Below, in pieces: positions 28,127 through 35,912 of a stretch of DNA of 64,000 nucleotides. The translations under genes were made by a program, and so were the position numbers. Position 1 is the stretch's first letter. Each line of letters begins with the position of its first letter. The stretch is from Blautia wexlerae DSM 19850 (GTDB lineage: Bacteria > Bacillota > Clostridia > Lachnospirales > Lachnospiraceae): the NCBI RefSeq assembly GCF_025148125.1, contig NZ_CP102267.1, forward strand, positions 2,304,501 to 2,368,500, given 5' to 3'. Below the pieces are notes generated by a model, which did no database searches, was not told the DNA's origin, and saw only the letters and a list, made by a program, of their open reading frames with translations.

Positions 28127-29005
28127 GAGCGTGTCTGAAAAACATTTTAAATTGTTTATTTTAACCAAATTAATATTGAGGCGATACAAATAAATCCCAA
28201 GTAGGTTGCAGCTAATTTGTCATAACGTGTAGCGATTCGTCGGAATGCTTTTAATTTCAGAAAATACTTTTCTACTAAATGGCGTTCTTTGTATAACCAC
28301 CAATCACAATGACGTTCAAATTTAGCTCCCTTTCGGGATGGAATGGTTGGCTCTCCACCGCGTGCGTACACATAATCAAGCAATTTATTACTGTCATATC
28401 CTCGGTCAGCTAACACATTGCTTCCGTTTATTTCAATTTGATCGAGCAAAGGGATTGCATAATTGATATCATTACGCTGTCCCTCACTGATCATTAAATA
28501 AACTGGATATCCATAGGCATCTACTACCGCATGGATTTTGGTCTTTGGCTCCTCCACGACTATGCCCGATTTCATTTGAAGGCCCCCTTTTTTTGCACCG
28601 GCACTATTTGGTGCGCCTGGATAATAGAAGCATCAATGGATAATTCTTCCAATTCTGCTTCAAGACTTAAAATACGGAAAATATTATCAAGGATACCATC
28701 ATCGATCCATTTTCGGAATCGGCTATAGACAGTTTTCCATGAACCATAACGTTCAGGAAGATCGCGCCAAGGTGCCCCACTACGTGCAAGCCATACAATT
28801 CCATTCATAATGATACGATTGTCTTTCCTTGGACGTCCTTGTTTTCCAGTATTTTCAGGAGGTAATAAAGGTTCAATGCGAAGCCATTCTTCATCAGTCA
28901 ACTCATATCGTCTCAACATAGTGAACACCCCTTTTTCTTTATTTTATCATGAAAAAGGGAAATAAAACATGCGTTTTGTGCAATTTTTATTTTTCAGACA
29001 CGCTC
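28127..29005 (-). mobile_element. IS5-family (IS427-like) insertion sequence
   Basis: An 879 bp element with perfect 16 bp inverted ends GAGCGTGTCTGAAAAA, flanked by TA on both sides as expected for a 2 bp target duplication. It holds two overlapping transposase frames. It sits where the two arms of the purine locus converge, outside any gene. Confidence 0.9.
28156..28928 (-). CDS. IS5-family DDE transposase made by -1 frameshift
   Basis: Two frames encode one enzyme. OrfA (28572-28928, 118 residues) has the DUF4096-like domain LTDEEWLRIEPLLP..GRPRKDNR and the first catalytic Asp in SIDASIIQAH. OrfB (28156-28575, 139 residues) has the second Asp in VLADRGYDSN and the Glu in HLVEKYFLKLKAFR. 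The frames overlap at a run of seven A followed by five G, a typical slippery site for -1 shifting. This is the usual IS427-group arrangement, so I do not treat it as a pseudogene. Confidence 0.88.
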
Positions 29006-29168
29006 TAGTACATCGTTTTCGAAATAACTATACCACTCACTTGTCTGCGAATCCGATTGCACAGGTCTAAAAGCCTCAGCGTAGCCCGCTACGCCTGCGT
29101 TTTTATACCAGCACACTCGAATCCGCATCCTACGCGATTGGTATAGTTATTTACGAAACGATGTACTA
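29006..29168. repeat. TA-flanked long hairpin overlapping the mocA stop codon
   Basis: Arms of about 31 bp (GTACATCGTTTTCGAAATAA.. and ..TTATTTACGAAACGATGTAC) enclose two further paired segments and a central GCGTAGC-CC-GCTACGC hairpin, so nearly the whole 163 bp folds back on itself. Both ends abut TA. It shares no linkers with the other repeat families. The right TA forms part of the mocA TAG stop. It may be a Tc1/mariner-type MITE; as RNA it could also end the mocA transcript. Confidence 0.75.
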
Positions 29169-29852
29169 GTGGACTGCTATAGATTCATAATAATCAATAT
29201 CTTCCAGTTCCCTGCCTGCTGCAATCTCATAAATCTGCGTATCATCCAGATGTTTCATGATCACTTTTTTACCGCCTTTATCCCCTTCCAGAGAAAGCAG
29301 CTCATTGTAATATTTCCTGTCAAAAATACATGGATTTCCCATTTTCCCCTGACAGGAAACACAGGCGATTCCTTTGGGAGTGTTTAAAAACACATGGATC
29401 AGTTCACAGATTGTCTCACTGGTAAGCCAGGGCTGATCAGACACAGTAAAAAGCACTGCATCTGCATCCAGGCTGGCATTCAGACCGATTTTTACAGAGG
29501 AAGAAATTCCATCTTCCGGATGGGGATTATACAAAACCTGTATTTCCTTTGTTTTCACTGCTTCTGCAATGGCATCATATTGAGTAATAACAATAATATT
29601 ACAGATTATTTTTGCTGTAATATTATTTCTGTACAGGTTATTTAACTGAACAATATCTGAATTATTATCATTATTATTATCCTCTGTAATATCTGAATAT
29701 TCCGAATAGATATTTTCTATTTTCTTCTTTGTATCATCCAGTTGTTCCAGCACATGTCGATACATAGGTATTCCGTCTATTTCATATAACAGTTTATTTG
29801 CCCCAAAACGGCGGCTGTTTCCAGCCGCCAGCATGATCATTGCAATTTTCAA
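29166..29852 (-). CDS. mocA: MocA-like molybdenum cofactor cytidylyltransferase
   Basis: A 228-residue MobA/MocA-type nucleotidyltransferase with N-terminal MIMLAAGNSRRFGANKLL and FTVSDQPWLT (metal Asp). Family members attach CMP to molybdopterin for hydroxylase enzymes; here it would mature the Xdh-type enzymes encoded upstream. An Asn/Asp-rich insert (NNDNNSD, about residues 58-68) is unusual. The start is TTG, 11 bases after GGAGG; the next ATG is too far from that site. It is last in the leftward operon, six bases after yqeC. Confidence 0.85.
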   Translation of the reverse strand: MKIAMIMLAAGNSRRFGANKLLYEIDGIPMYRHVLEQLDDTKKKIENIYSEYSDITEDNNNDNNSDIVQLNNLYRNNITAKIICNIIVITQYDAIAEAVKTKEIQVLYNPHPEDGISSSVKIGLNASLDADAVLFTVSDQPWLTSETICELIHVFLNTPKGIACVSCQGKMGNPCIFDRKYYNELLSLEGDKGGKKVIMKHLDDTQIYEIAAGRELEDIDYYESIAVH

Positions 29853-29858
29853 AATAAT

Positions 29859-30575
29859 TTATTCCTCCAAAAGGCTTCCGTAAGCCGCTACTGTATTCTT
29901 CATTTCCAGTTTCTCAACAATGTACTCTGCAGGTTCTTTCTCTCTGAGTATATCTGACTTGTTCAGATACACTCTGTATACTCTTTCTTCCACATCCTTA
30001 AAAAGTCCGCAGATAGAAGTCGCAATCTTTACAATATCTTCTTCAGTGATCGGAGCTTCCAGACTTTTCCTGAGAAATTCCGAGGTACGTTCCATACGGT
30101 AAGCACTCTGACTGATTGGCTGCCCCAGACAGTCCAGCCCGATCACACTGATCACAATGTCCGCACATCTTGGGATTACAGGCTCCCATTTCTCTGGGAC
30201 TTTTACCGGATGATGCTTTGCTCCGTCCGCTTCCACAAGCATTACATCGCACAATTCTCTCAGTTCTTCCAGTTTTTCTTCTGTCAGAGACGCATATTTA
30301 CCGGTGTCCTCCTCATATTCCGCAGCAATCACATATCTTTCTTTGTCCAGAAGTTCTTTTACCCTGACTGCATCTCCGCCCCTGGCAAACGGAAGTTCAG
30401 ACTCTCCTGCCATATGGGTGGTCGTGGTAATGATCACTCTCTTTCCCTTATCGATCAGTTCATCTGTAAGACGGTAGATCAGGCTGGTCTTGCCGCCGCC
30501 GCCAACTACAGCAATCACAGGGTATTTTTCATAATCAATCTGCAGCAATTCCAGAAAATCGACCTGGTGCTTCAT
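29859..30575 (-). CDS. yqeC: Selenium cofactor biosynthesis protein YqeC
   Basis: A 238-residue P-loop protein of the YqeC family with VVGGGGKTSLIYRL near the N-terminus, then ITTTTHMA and LVEADGAKHHPVK. It occurs with YqeB in genomes that use the selenium-dependent molybdenum hydroxylases and is thought to help make the labile selenium cofactor. The ATG lies after GGAGTGATGCCAT inside yqeB, a 41-base overlap that implies coupled translation. Confidence 0.92.
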   Translation of the reverse strand: MKHQVDFLELLQIDYEKYPVIAVVGGGGKTSLIYRLTDELIDKGKRVIITTTTHMAGESELPFARGGDAVRVKELLDKERYVIAAEYEEDTGKYASLTEEKLEELRELCDVMLVEADGAKHHPVKVPEKWEPVIPRCADIVISVIGLDCLGQPISQSAYRMERTSEFLRKSLEAPITEEDIVKIATSICGLFKDVEERVYRVYLNKSDILREKEPAEYIVEKLEMKNTVAAYGSLLEE

Positions 30576-31413
30576 ATGGCATCACTCCTTCTGAAAGCAG
30601 GATTTCCAATACACTGCCGGCAATACAGCGGGCTTTGTCGGAAATCGTGAAACAGTTTTTCTTTTGTTCTTTGCGCGGATCAATATCTGCAATTTTCATC
30701 CCCTTCGGCACTGTAAATCCATCTCTGATCATGCCACGCAAAACTCCTGTAAGAGAAGCCCTGACAGGTGTATCTCCGATCCAGGCAAGGACCTGATCCT
30801 TCTCCACGATATCTGCAATCTTTGAGATACAATGGATTTCCCCTGAAACAGGAGCATGGAGCACGCGCTCTTTTCCAAATCCTCCAATGATACCCGGAAC
30901 TCCTGTGTTTGGCATAGCAGCGCCTTTTGTGATGATCCTGGCAAGATTGTGGCCTCTCATAGTCTCCACTACATAATCCACATCCTCACCTGCCACAAAT
31001 CCCGGTCCAAGACCAACGGTTAGATCTGCCATCTCTCTGGTGGTTCCAAGATTCTTTTTTGCAAGAATTGCATCTATCAGTGCTGCAGGTCTGTATTTCT
31101 TAAGGACAGTTCCTTCTGTGTCTGCCATAAGAGGAATCTCCCCGGCTTTCCAAACTGCCTCGCATTCCTCTACACTGTCAACTTTTCTGCAGAGAACTCC
31201 TTCCACAGAAGACTGCCCGTCGTAAACAGCCTCGCAAAAAGAAACCATTCGCCTGATCGCAGTGGGTTTCTCACATTCCAGTACCAGAAGACGGTAGCCG
31301 CATCGGTATAATCTGTGGATCGTACCGCTGGCCAGATCACCGCCACCTCTTATTATTACAACATTTTCCGGTTTATTGTCAGATTTTGGGACATTTGTGT
31401 ATCTGTTTGTCAT
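30535..31413 (-). CDS. yqeB: Selenium-dependent molybdenum cofactor protein YqeB
   Basis: A 292-residue protein of the YqeB/EF2563 family. NVVIIRGGGDLASGTIHRL at the N-terminus is a dinucleotide-binding-like motif; GLGPGFVAGEDVDYVVET and NTGVPGIIGGF are family-typical. It is proposed to act in selenium insertion or maturation of Mo hydroxylases, by association rather than direct chemistry. The start overlaps the xdhC stop as ATGA. Confidence 0.92.
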   Translation of the reverse strand: MTNRYTNVPKSDNKPENVVIIRGGGDLASGTIHRLYRCGYRLLVLECEKPTAIRRMVSFCEAVYDGQSSVEGVLCRKVDSVEECEAVWKAGEIPLMADTEGTVLKKYRPAALIDAILAKKNLGTTREMADLTVGLGPGFVAGEDVDYVVETMRGHNLARIITKGAAMPNTGVPGIIGGFGKERVLHAPVSGEIHCISKIADIVEKDQVLAWIGDTPVRASLTGVLRGMIRDGFTVPKGMKIADIDPRKEQKKNCFTISDKARCIAGSVLEILLSEGVMPYEAPGRFSGIAAD

Positions 31414-31910
31414 CTTACTGTCTTTCCTCTTCTTGTCTCATTTTCATCCATTACTTTTTCCACCGCATTTACAATGTTCTCATAACCTGTGCAGCGGCAG
31501 AGATTTCCTGCCATATGTTTCCGGATCGCATCTCTTGATAATTTCTCTCCATGTTCCAGTAAAACAGTGGCAGACATGATAAATCCGGGAGTGCAGAAAC
31601 CGCACTGTATGGCACCTTCTTCGATAAATGCCTCCTGAATCCTGGTAAGTTCTCCGTTTTTCTCCAGACCTTCCAGTGTACGGATATTTTTACCCTCCGC
31701 CCAGACTGCCAGATAAATACAGGAGTCAATAGTCTCTCCGTCTATGATTACTGTACAGGCACCACATTCTCCTACTTCACAGCCATTTTTTACAGAAGTC
31801 AGTCCAAGGCGGTTGCGAAGCATATCAAGCAGTGACTCCCTTACATCTACATATTCTTCAACTTCTCTTCCGTTTACTGTACATCGTACAAGCTGCATCT
31901 GCTTTTTCAT
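31410..31910 (-). CDS. xdhC: Xanthine dehydrogenase [2Fe-2S] subunit
   Basis: A 166-residue electron-transfer subunit with two [2Fe-2S] centres: a plant-ferredoxin-type site CEVGECGACT..C at about residues 45-65 and a four-helix site QCGFCTPG..NLCRCTG at about 105-145. It passes electrons from the molybdenum subunit to FAD. GGAGG precedes the ATG. It overlaps xdhB by four bases. Confidence 0.93.
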   Translation of the reverse strand: MKKQMQLVRCTVNGREVEEYVDVRESLLDMLRNRLGLTSVKNGCEVGECGACTVIIDGETIDSCIYLAVWAEGKNIRTLEGLEKNGELTRIQEAFIEEGAIQCGFCTPGFIMSATVLLEHGEKLSRDAIRKHMAGNLCRCTGYENIVNAVEKVMDENETRRGKTVR

Positions 31911-32791
31911 ATGCGGTCACCTCCTGCAAGTTCTACGGTACGTCTCAATGCCCGTGCCGCAATTTCTCCGCCGATCTGAAGACGAAATGCCCTGGATGCT
32001 CTCCAGGAATCTCTCGGATTGATTTCCTCCCGGATCAGCTGTGCTGTCTTTTCATACAGGCTTTCTTCTATCTTCATGCCCTTCAAAGCCTCTTCTGCCT
32101 TTGTGCAGCGGTACGGAACCGGAGCTGCAACTCCAAAGGTAATGCGCACATCTTCTATCACTCCTGCCTGTTGATCTACCTTGCTCACCACACTACAGCT
32201 GATCGTTGCGATATCCATGGCATTTCGCATGGAATACTTAATATAATGACCATGATACCCTTCATATTCTTTTGCAGGAATGATCACATAGGTCAGGATT
32301 TCTCCCTGCCGCAGATCCACCCTGCCGGGTCCAAGATAGAAATCTTTTACAGGTACAAGACGGCCTTCCTTTCCATCTTCCAGCCTCAGCAGTGCGTTCA
32401 GGGAAAATACGGTCGGTGCACTGTCCGCACTGACTGCTCCGTTGCAGATGTTTCCACCGATAGTACCAATATTTCGTACCTGTGGTCCTCCTACCTGATC
32501 TACAGCCTCGCCAAGAACCGGAATATATTTCCTGATAATTGCATCACTTGTTATATGTGAGAAGACAGTTCCGGCACCAATATAAATATCTCCGTTATCC
32601 GCCATTTTTACACCCTGGATTTCTTTGATCCCATGGATGCTCACCAGAGAAGTTCCGGCAAATTTTCCCTCCCGGATTTTGATCAGCACATCACTTCCTC
32701 CGGAAATGATCCTGGCATCCGGATGTTCATTCAGTAATCTCACAGCATCTTTTACACTTTCAGCCTGATAATAGTTCTCAATATCGTACAT
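31907..32791 (-). CDS. xdhB: Xanthine dehydrogenase FAD-binding subunit
   Basis: A 294-residue subunit of the CO dehydrogenase medium-chain family. FAD-contact segments are ARIISGGSDVLIKIREG and the IGTIGGNICNGAVSADSAP loop. The C-terminal domain has RDSWRASRAFRLQIG. With xdhA and xdhC it makes a three-subunit enzyme. GGGGAGGGGATTTT precedes the ATG. Confidence 0.94.
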   Translation of the reverse strand: MYDIENYYQAESVKDAVRLLNEHPDARIISGGSDVLIKIREGKFAGTSLVSIHGIKEIQGVKMADNGDIYIGAGTVFSHITSDAIIRKYIPVLGEAVDQVGGPQVRNIGTIGGNICNGAVSADSAPTVFSLNALLRLEDGKEGRLVPVKDFYLGPGRVDLRQGEILTYVIIPAKEYEGYHGHYIKYSMRNAMDIATISCSVVSKVDQQAGVIEDVRITFGVAAPVPYRCTKAEEALKGMKIEESLYEKTAQLIREEINPRDSWRASRAFRLQIGGEIAARALRRTVELAGGDRI

Positions 32792-32806
32792 AAAATCCCC
32801 TCCCCT

Positions 32807-35080
32807 CTAAATAAGTCCGGCCCTCATAAAGCCATCAATCAGTCTCTGTGGTGTCAGAGGATTTTCATTAAAGGCTACACCTGTTGCATGAAGTACTGCA
32901 TTACGGATTGCCGGTGCACCCGGAATTGCCGGCGGTTCACCCAGTGCTTTGTTTCCGAAAGGTCCAATCGGATCATCAAGTTCCACAAAATCCGCCTTGA
33001 TATCAGGAGTATCCATCATTGTCATCAGTTTATAGTCCAGCAGGGTTCCGTTCAGTGGTCTTCCTGTTTTCTCATCCAGAATGAGCTGCTCCGACAGACC
33101 GTATCCCATTCCCATAGACATACCGCCCTGTACCTGCATTTCAGCCAGTTTCGGATTAATAAGCTTACCGCTGTCATGCACATTAATGATATGAAGGATT
33201 TTGATCTTACCAAGCTTTATATCAACTTCTACTTCAGCAAAGCAGCATCCTGTGGCAATCGTATTTTTCTTTACCTGCTCGGAAACCTCTGCTGTAATAA
33301 CAGAAGAATTGCCAAGACTGTAATAACTCTCCAATGCAAGATTTCCAAGAGATATTGCAGGATCCTTTCCTGCCATGATCCATCCATGATCAAGCCTCAG
33401 TTTCCTTGTCTCTTCAGGCAGCAGCTCTTTTGCATAAGCCAGAATCTTTTCCTTCAGAAGATTTGCGCAGTCTTTAACAACTGTTCCTGTTACAAACGAC
33501 TGTCTGGATGCATAGGCACCGGTATCAAATGGTGTTACATCAGTATCCTGGACCGTCTGGATATGAACATCACTGATATCCATATTTAAAATCTCAGCCG
33601 CCATCTGGGAAAATACCGTATCAGCACCCTGACCGATTTCAGTAGCTCCCAGCATCAGGCCAACACTTCCATCTTGATTCAGAGTCATTCTTGCACCTGC
33701 AATTTCCAGTGAAATCGGCCATACACCTGTCTTATAGGAGAAAAGTGACATTCCGACACCTCTGCGGATATTACCTGTCTGTTTTGTATATTCTTTTCGT
33801 TTTTCTTTCCAGTGGATATAATCTGCACCTTTTTCCAGACATTCAAAAATCCCGTTGGTGTTTGCTGCGATCGGCTTCAGGTAAGCATCCTCATAATATC
33901 CTTTGATAAGATTTTTCTTTCTGAACTCCAGAGGATCCATCCCGATCTCTTTTGCAATATCATCCATAAAGCACTCAATTGCAAAACATACCTGCGGAAT
34001 CCCGTATCCACGCATCGCTCCGCCTACCGGTGTATTCGTATAGACAGTATATGCCTCTCCTTTGATATTCGGACATGCATACTGCAGCCTCCAGGCAGTC
34101 AGGCCATTAGCTGCTATGGCGTGTCCATGGGAGGCATATGCTCCCTGATTGGAAATAGCCAGCATATCCTTTGCAAGAAGATGCCCCTCACTGTCAACAC
34201 CTGCCGTCAGATCATATTCAATAGAATGACGGGTTCTGGTGTTGCAGAAAGTTTCCTCTCTGGTTATATCGAGTTTGACCGGTCTGCCGCCAACCTGCGT
34301 GGTAAGAAACGCATTTAACGGTTCATACAGCACATCCTGCTTATTTCCGAATCCTCCACCTATGTATGGCTTAATGACTCTGATCTTTCCCCATGGGATT
34401 CCAAGAGCCTGCCCGATCACACGCCGGACAATATGCGGAATCTGAGTGGAAGTCACAACTATGATCCTGCCATTTTCCATGTATGCACAGGAAATCGGAT
34501 TCTCAATGTGGCAGTGCTGCACGATCGGGGTTTTATAACTGCGTTTTATAACTGTTTCGGATTCCTTCAGCCCTTCTTCCACATTTCCGATAAAGTAATT
34601 GGAACGGACAAGTACATTGTCCTTTTTATCAAAATGGATTGGCGGTTTGCTTCCATACATGGATTTACGCGGATGGATTTCTACCGGATATTCTTCATAT
34701 TCAACTTCGATCAGGCGCAATGCCCTCTGGGCTGTGATTTCATCTTCTGCCACTACAGCAGCAATATCATCTCCGTAATAACGGACTCTTCCGGTAAGGA
34801 TATTGCGGTCTGCAACATCCTGATGTGCCAGCTCCACAGACCAGGGATGTCCCGGCGTAGGATAACAATGATTCGGTACGTCTTTAAAAGTAATCACTTT
34901 TACTACGCCGTCCAGAGCCTCTGCTTTACTGGTATCGATTGATTTTACGATACCGTTTCCGATCTTTGCGTGATAGATTTTTGCCACCAGACAGTTGGCA
35001 GGAACCAGGTCATCAGTAAATTTTGCACGTCCTGTAACTTTGTCATAGGCATCTACTCTTGGAACACTCTTTCCAATCAT
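32807..35080 (-). CDS. xdhA: Xanthine dehydrogenase molybdenum-binding subunit
   Basis: A 757-residue catalytic subunit of the xanthine oxidase family. The molybdopterin region includes GGGFGNKQDV, GGAMRGYGIPQ and GATEIGQGADT; the base Glu is in KALGEPPAIPGAPA, a motif shared with purine hydroxylases. The start is the ATG after AAGGTGAAAAC; 18 in-frame codons upstream are leader. It probably oxidises hypoxanthine/xanthine or runs in reverse on urate; the direction cannot be read from sequence. Confidence 0.94.
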   Translation of the reverse strand: MIGKSVPRVDAYDKVTGRAKFTDDLVPANCLVAKIYHAKIGNGIVKSIDTSKAEALDGVVKVITFKDVPNHCYPTPGHPWSVELAHQDVADRNILTGRVRYYGDDIAAVVAEDEITAQRALRLIEVEYEEYPVEIHPRKSMYGSKPPIHFDKKDNVLVRSNYFIGNVEEGLKESETVIKRSYKTPIVQHCHIENPISCAYMENGRIIVVTSTQIPHIVRRVIGQALGIPWGKIRVIKPYIGGGFGNKQDVLYEPLNAFLTTQVGGRPVKLDITREETFCNTRTRHSIEYDLTAGVDSEGHLLAKDMLAISNQGAYASHGHAIAANGLTAWRLQYACPNIKGEAYTVYTNTPVGGAMRGYGIPQVCFAIECFMDDIAKEIGMDPLEFRKKNLIKGYYEDAYLKPIAANTNGIFECLEKGADYIHWKEKRKEYTKQTGNIRRGVGMSLFSYKTGVWPISLEIAGARMTLNQDGSVGLMLGATEIGQGADTVFSQMAAEILNMDISDVHIQTVQDTDVTPFDTGAYASRQSFVTGTVVKDCANLLKEKILAYAKELLPEETRKLRLDHGWIMAGKDPAISLGNLALESYYSLGNSSVITAEVSEQVKKNTIATGCCFAEVEVDIKLGKIKILHIINVHDSGKLINPKLAEMQVQGGMSMGMGYGLSEQLILDEKTGRPLNGTLLDYKLMTMMDTPDIKADFVELDDPIGPFGNKALGEPPAIPGAPAIRNAVLHATGVAFNENPLTPQRLIDGFMRAGLI

Positions 35081-35349
35081 GTTTTCACCTTCTCTGTATT
35101 TATTTTTGGTTATTATATAGAAGGAGCCGGACACACCCCAAGGTATCTGTCTGTTCCCCTCAGGACTTATGTCCGGCTCCGAACCATGCTACTTTCCTTC
35201 GCTTTTTTCTGACATCAGGCGAATTTACTTTTTATTTGCATAATTGTTATCTGTTTTCTGATTTGAGTATAGCATATTTGGATATGAAATTGCAATCTTT
35301 TATTCAATTTTTACGTATTATTTTCCTATTAACGAAGTTGTCTGATTGG

Positions 35350-35409
35350 GTTACTGTTCACTGAGAATATCCTTTGTAATGTATTACTAAGAACAAAGTG
35401 AACAGTAAC
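35350..35409. repeat. Short GTTACTGTTCACT palindrome, copy 5
   Basis: GTTACTGTTCACT and AGTGAACAGTAAC surround about 34 bases that lack the long-copy linkers. It lies between xdhA and the ferredoxin gene, 10 bases from the ferredoxin stop, so it may separate transcripts inside the purine locus. Confidence 0.7.
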
Positions 35410-35418
35410 CTGATTTAC

Positions 35419-35910
35419 TTAACGTATTTCTGTCAATATTCCATACAGGTCATGGATAACGTGTCTTGGGCATTTCACTGCGCACATACCACAGCTCAGA
35501 CATATGGATTCCTCGATCACAGCACAGTTGTCTTTTACTTTTATCGCACCGGCTGTACAGGTCTTCTCGCAGATTCTGCAGCCGATACAGCTGACGTCAC
35601 ACTGTTTCTTTGCTTCTGCACCTTTTTTCTTATTGGAACATTTTACCACAATGTAGTTTGCACACTCATGAACATGGATCACTTTCTGTGGGCAGACTTT
35701 CGCGCAGGCACCACAGCCAATGCATTTCTCCTCATCCACTTCCGCCACACCATACTCATTGATGGAAATGGCTCCGAATTTACATTTATCTATACAGGCT
35801 TTACATCCGATACATCCATCTGCACAGCCGGCCTCACCTTCGGCTGATCTGCACCCCCCATTACATGCAACTACAGCCGCGCGATATGGAAATTTCTTCT
35901 TTACTGCCAT
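35419..35910 (-). CDS. RnfB-like polyferredoxin in the Xdh locus
   Basis: A 163-residue protein with four CxxCxxCxxxC motifs (CIGCKACIDKC, CIGCGACAKVC, CIGCRICEKTC, CLSCGMCAVKC), predicted to hold up to four [4Fe-4S] clusters. The N-terminal AAVVACNGGC resembles the C-terminal part of RnfB. No membrane segment is present. It begins two bases after the xdh stop with AGGA ten bases upstream, so it is co-translated with xdh. I infer that it carries electrons between the molybdenum enzymes or YgfK and the ferredoxin pool. Confidence 0.85.
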   Translation of the reverse strand: MAVKKKFPYRAAVVACNGGCRSAEGEAGCADGCIGCKACIDKCKFGAISINEYGVAEVDEEKCIGCGACAKVCPQKVIHVHECANYIVVKCSNKKKGAEAKKQCDVSCIGCRICEKTCTAGAIKVKDNCAVIEESICLSCGMCAVKCPRHVIHDLYGILTEIR

Positions 35911-35912
35911 AT

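Noticed and set aside
28156..28928. IS5-family transposase as a frameshifted pseudogene
   Set aside because: The A7G5 run at the overlap and intact DDE residues fit programmed -1 frameshifting.
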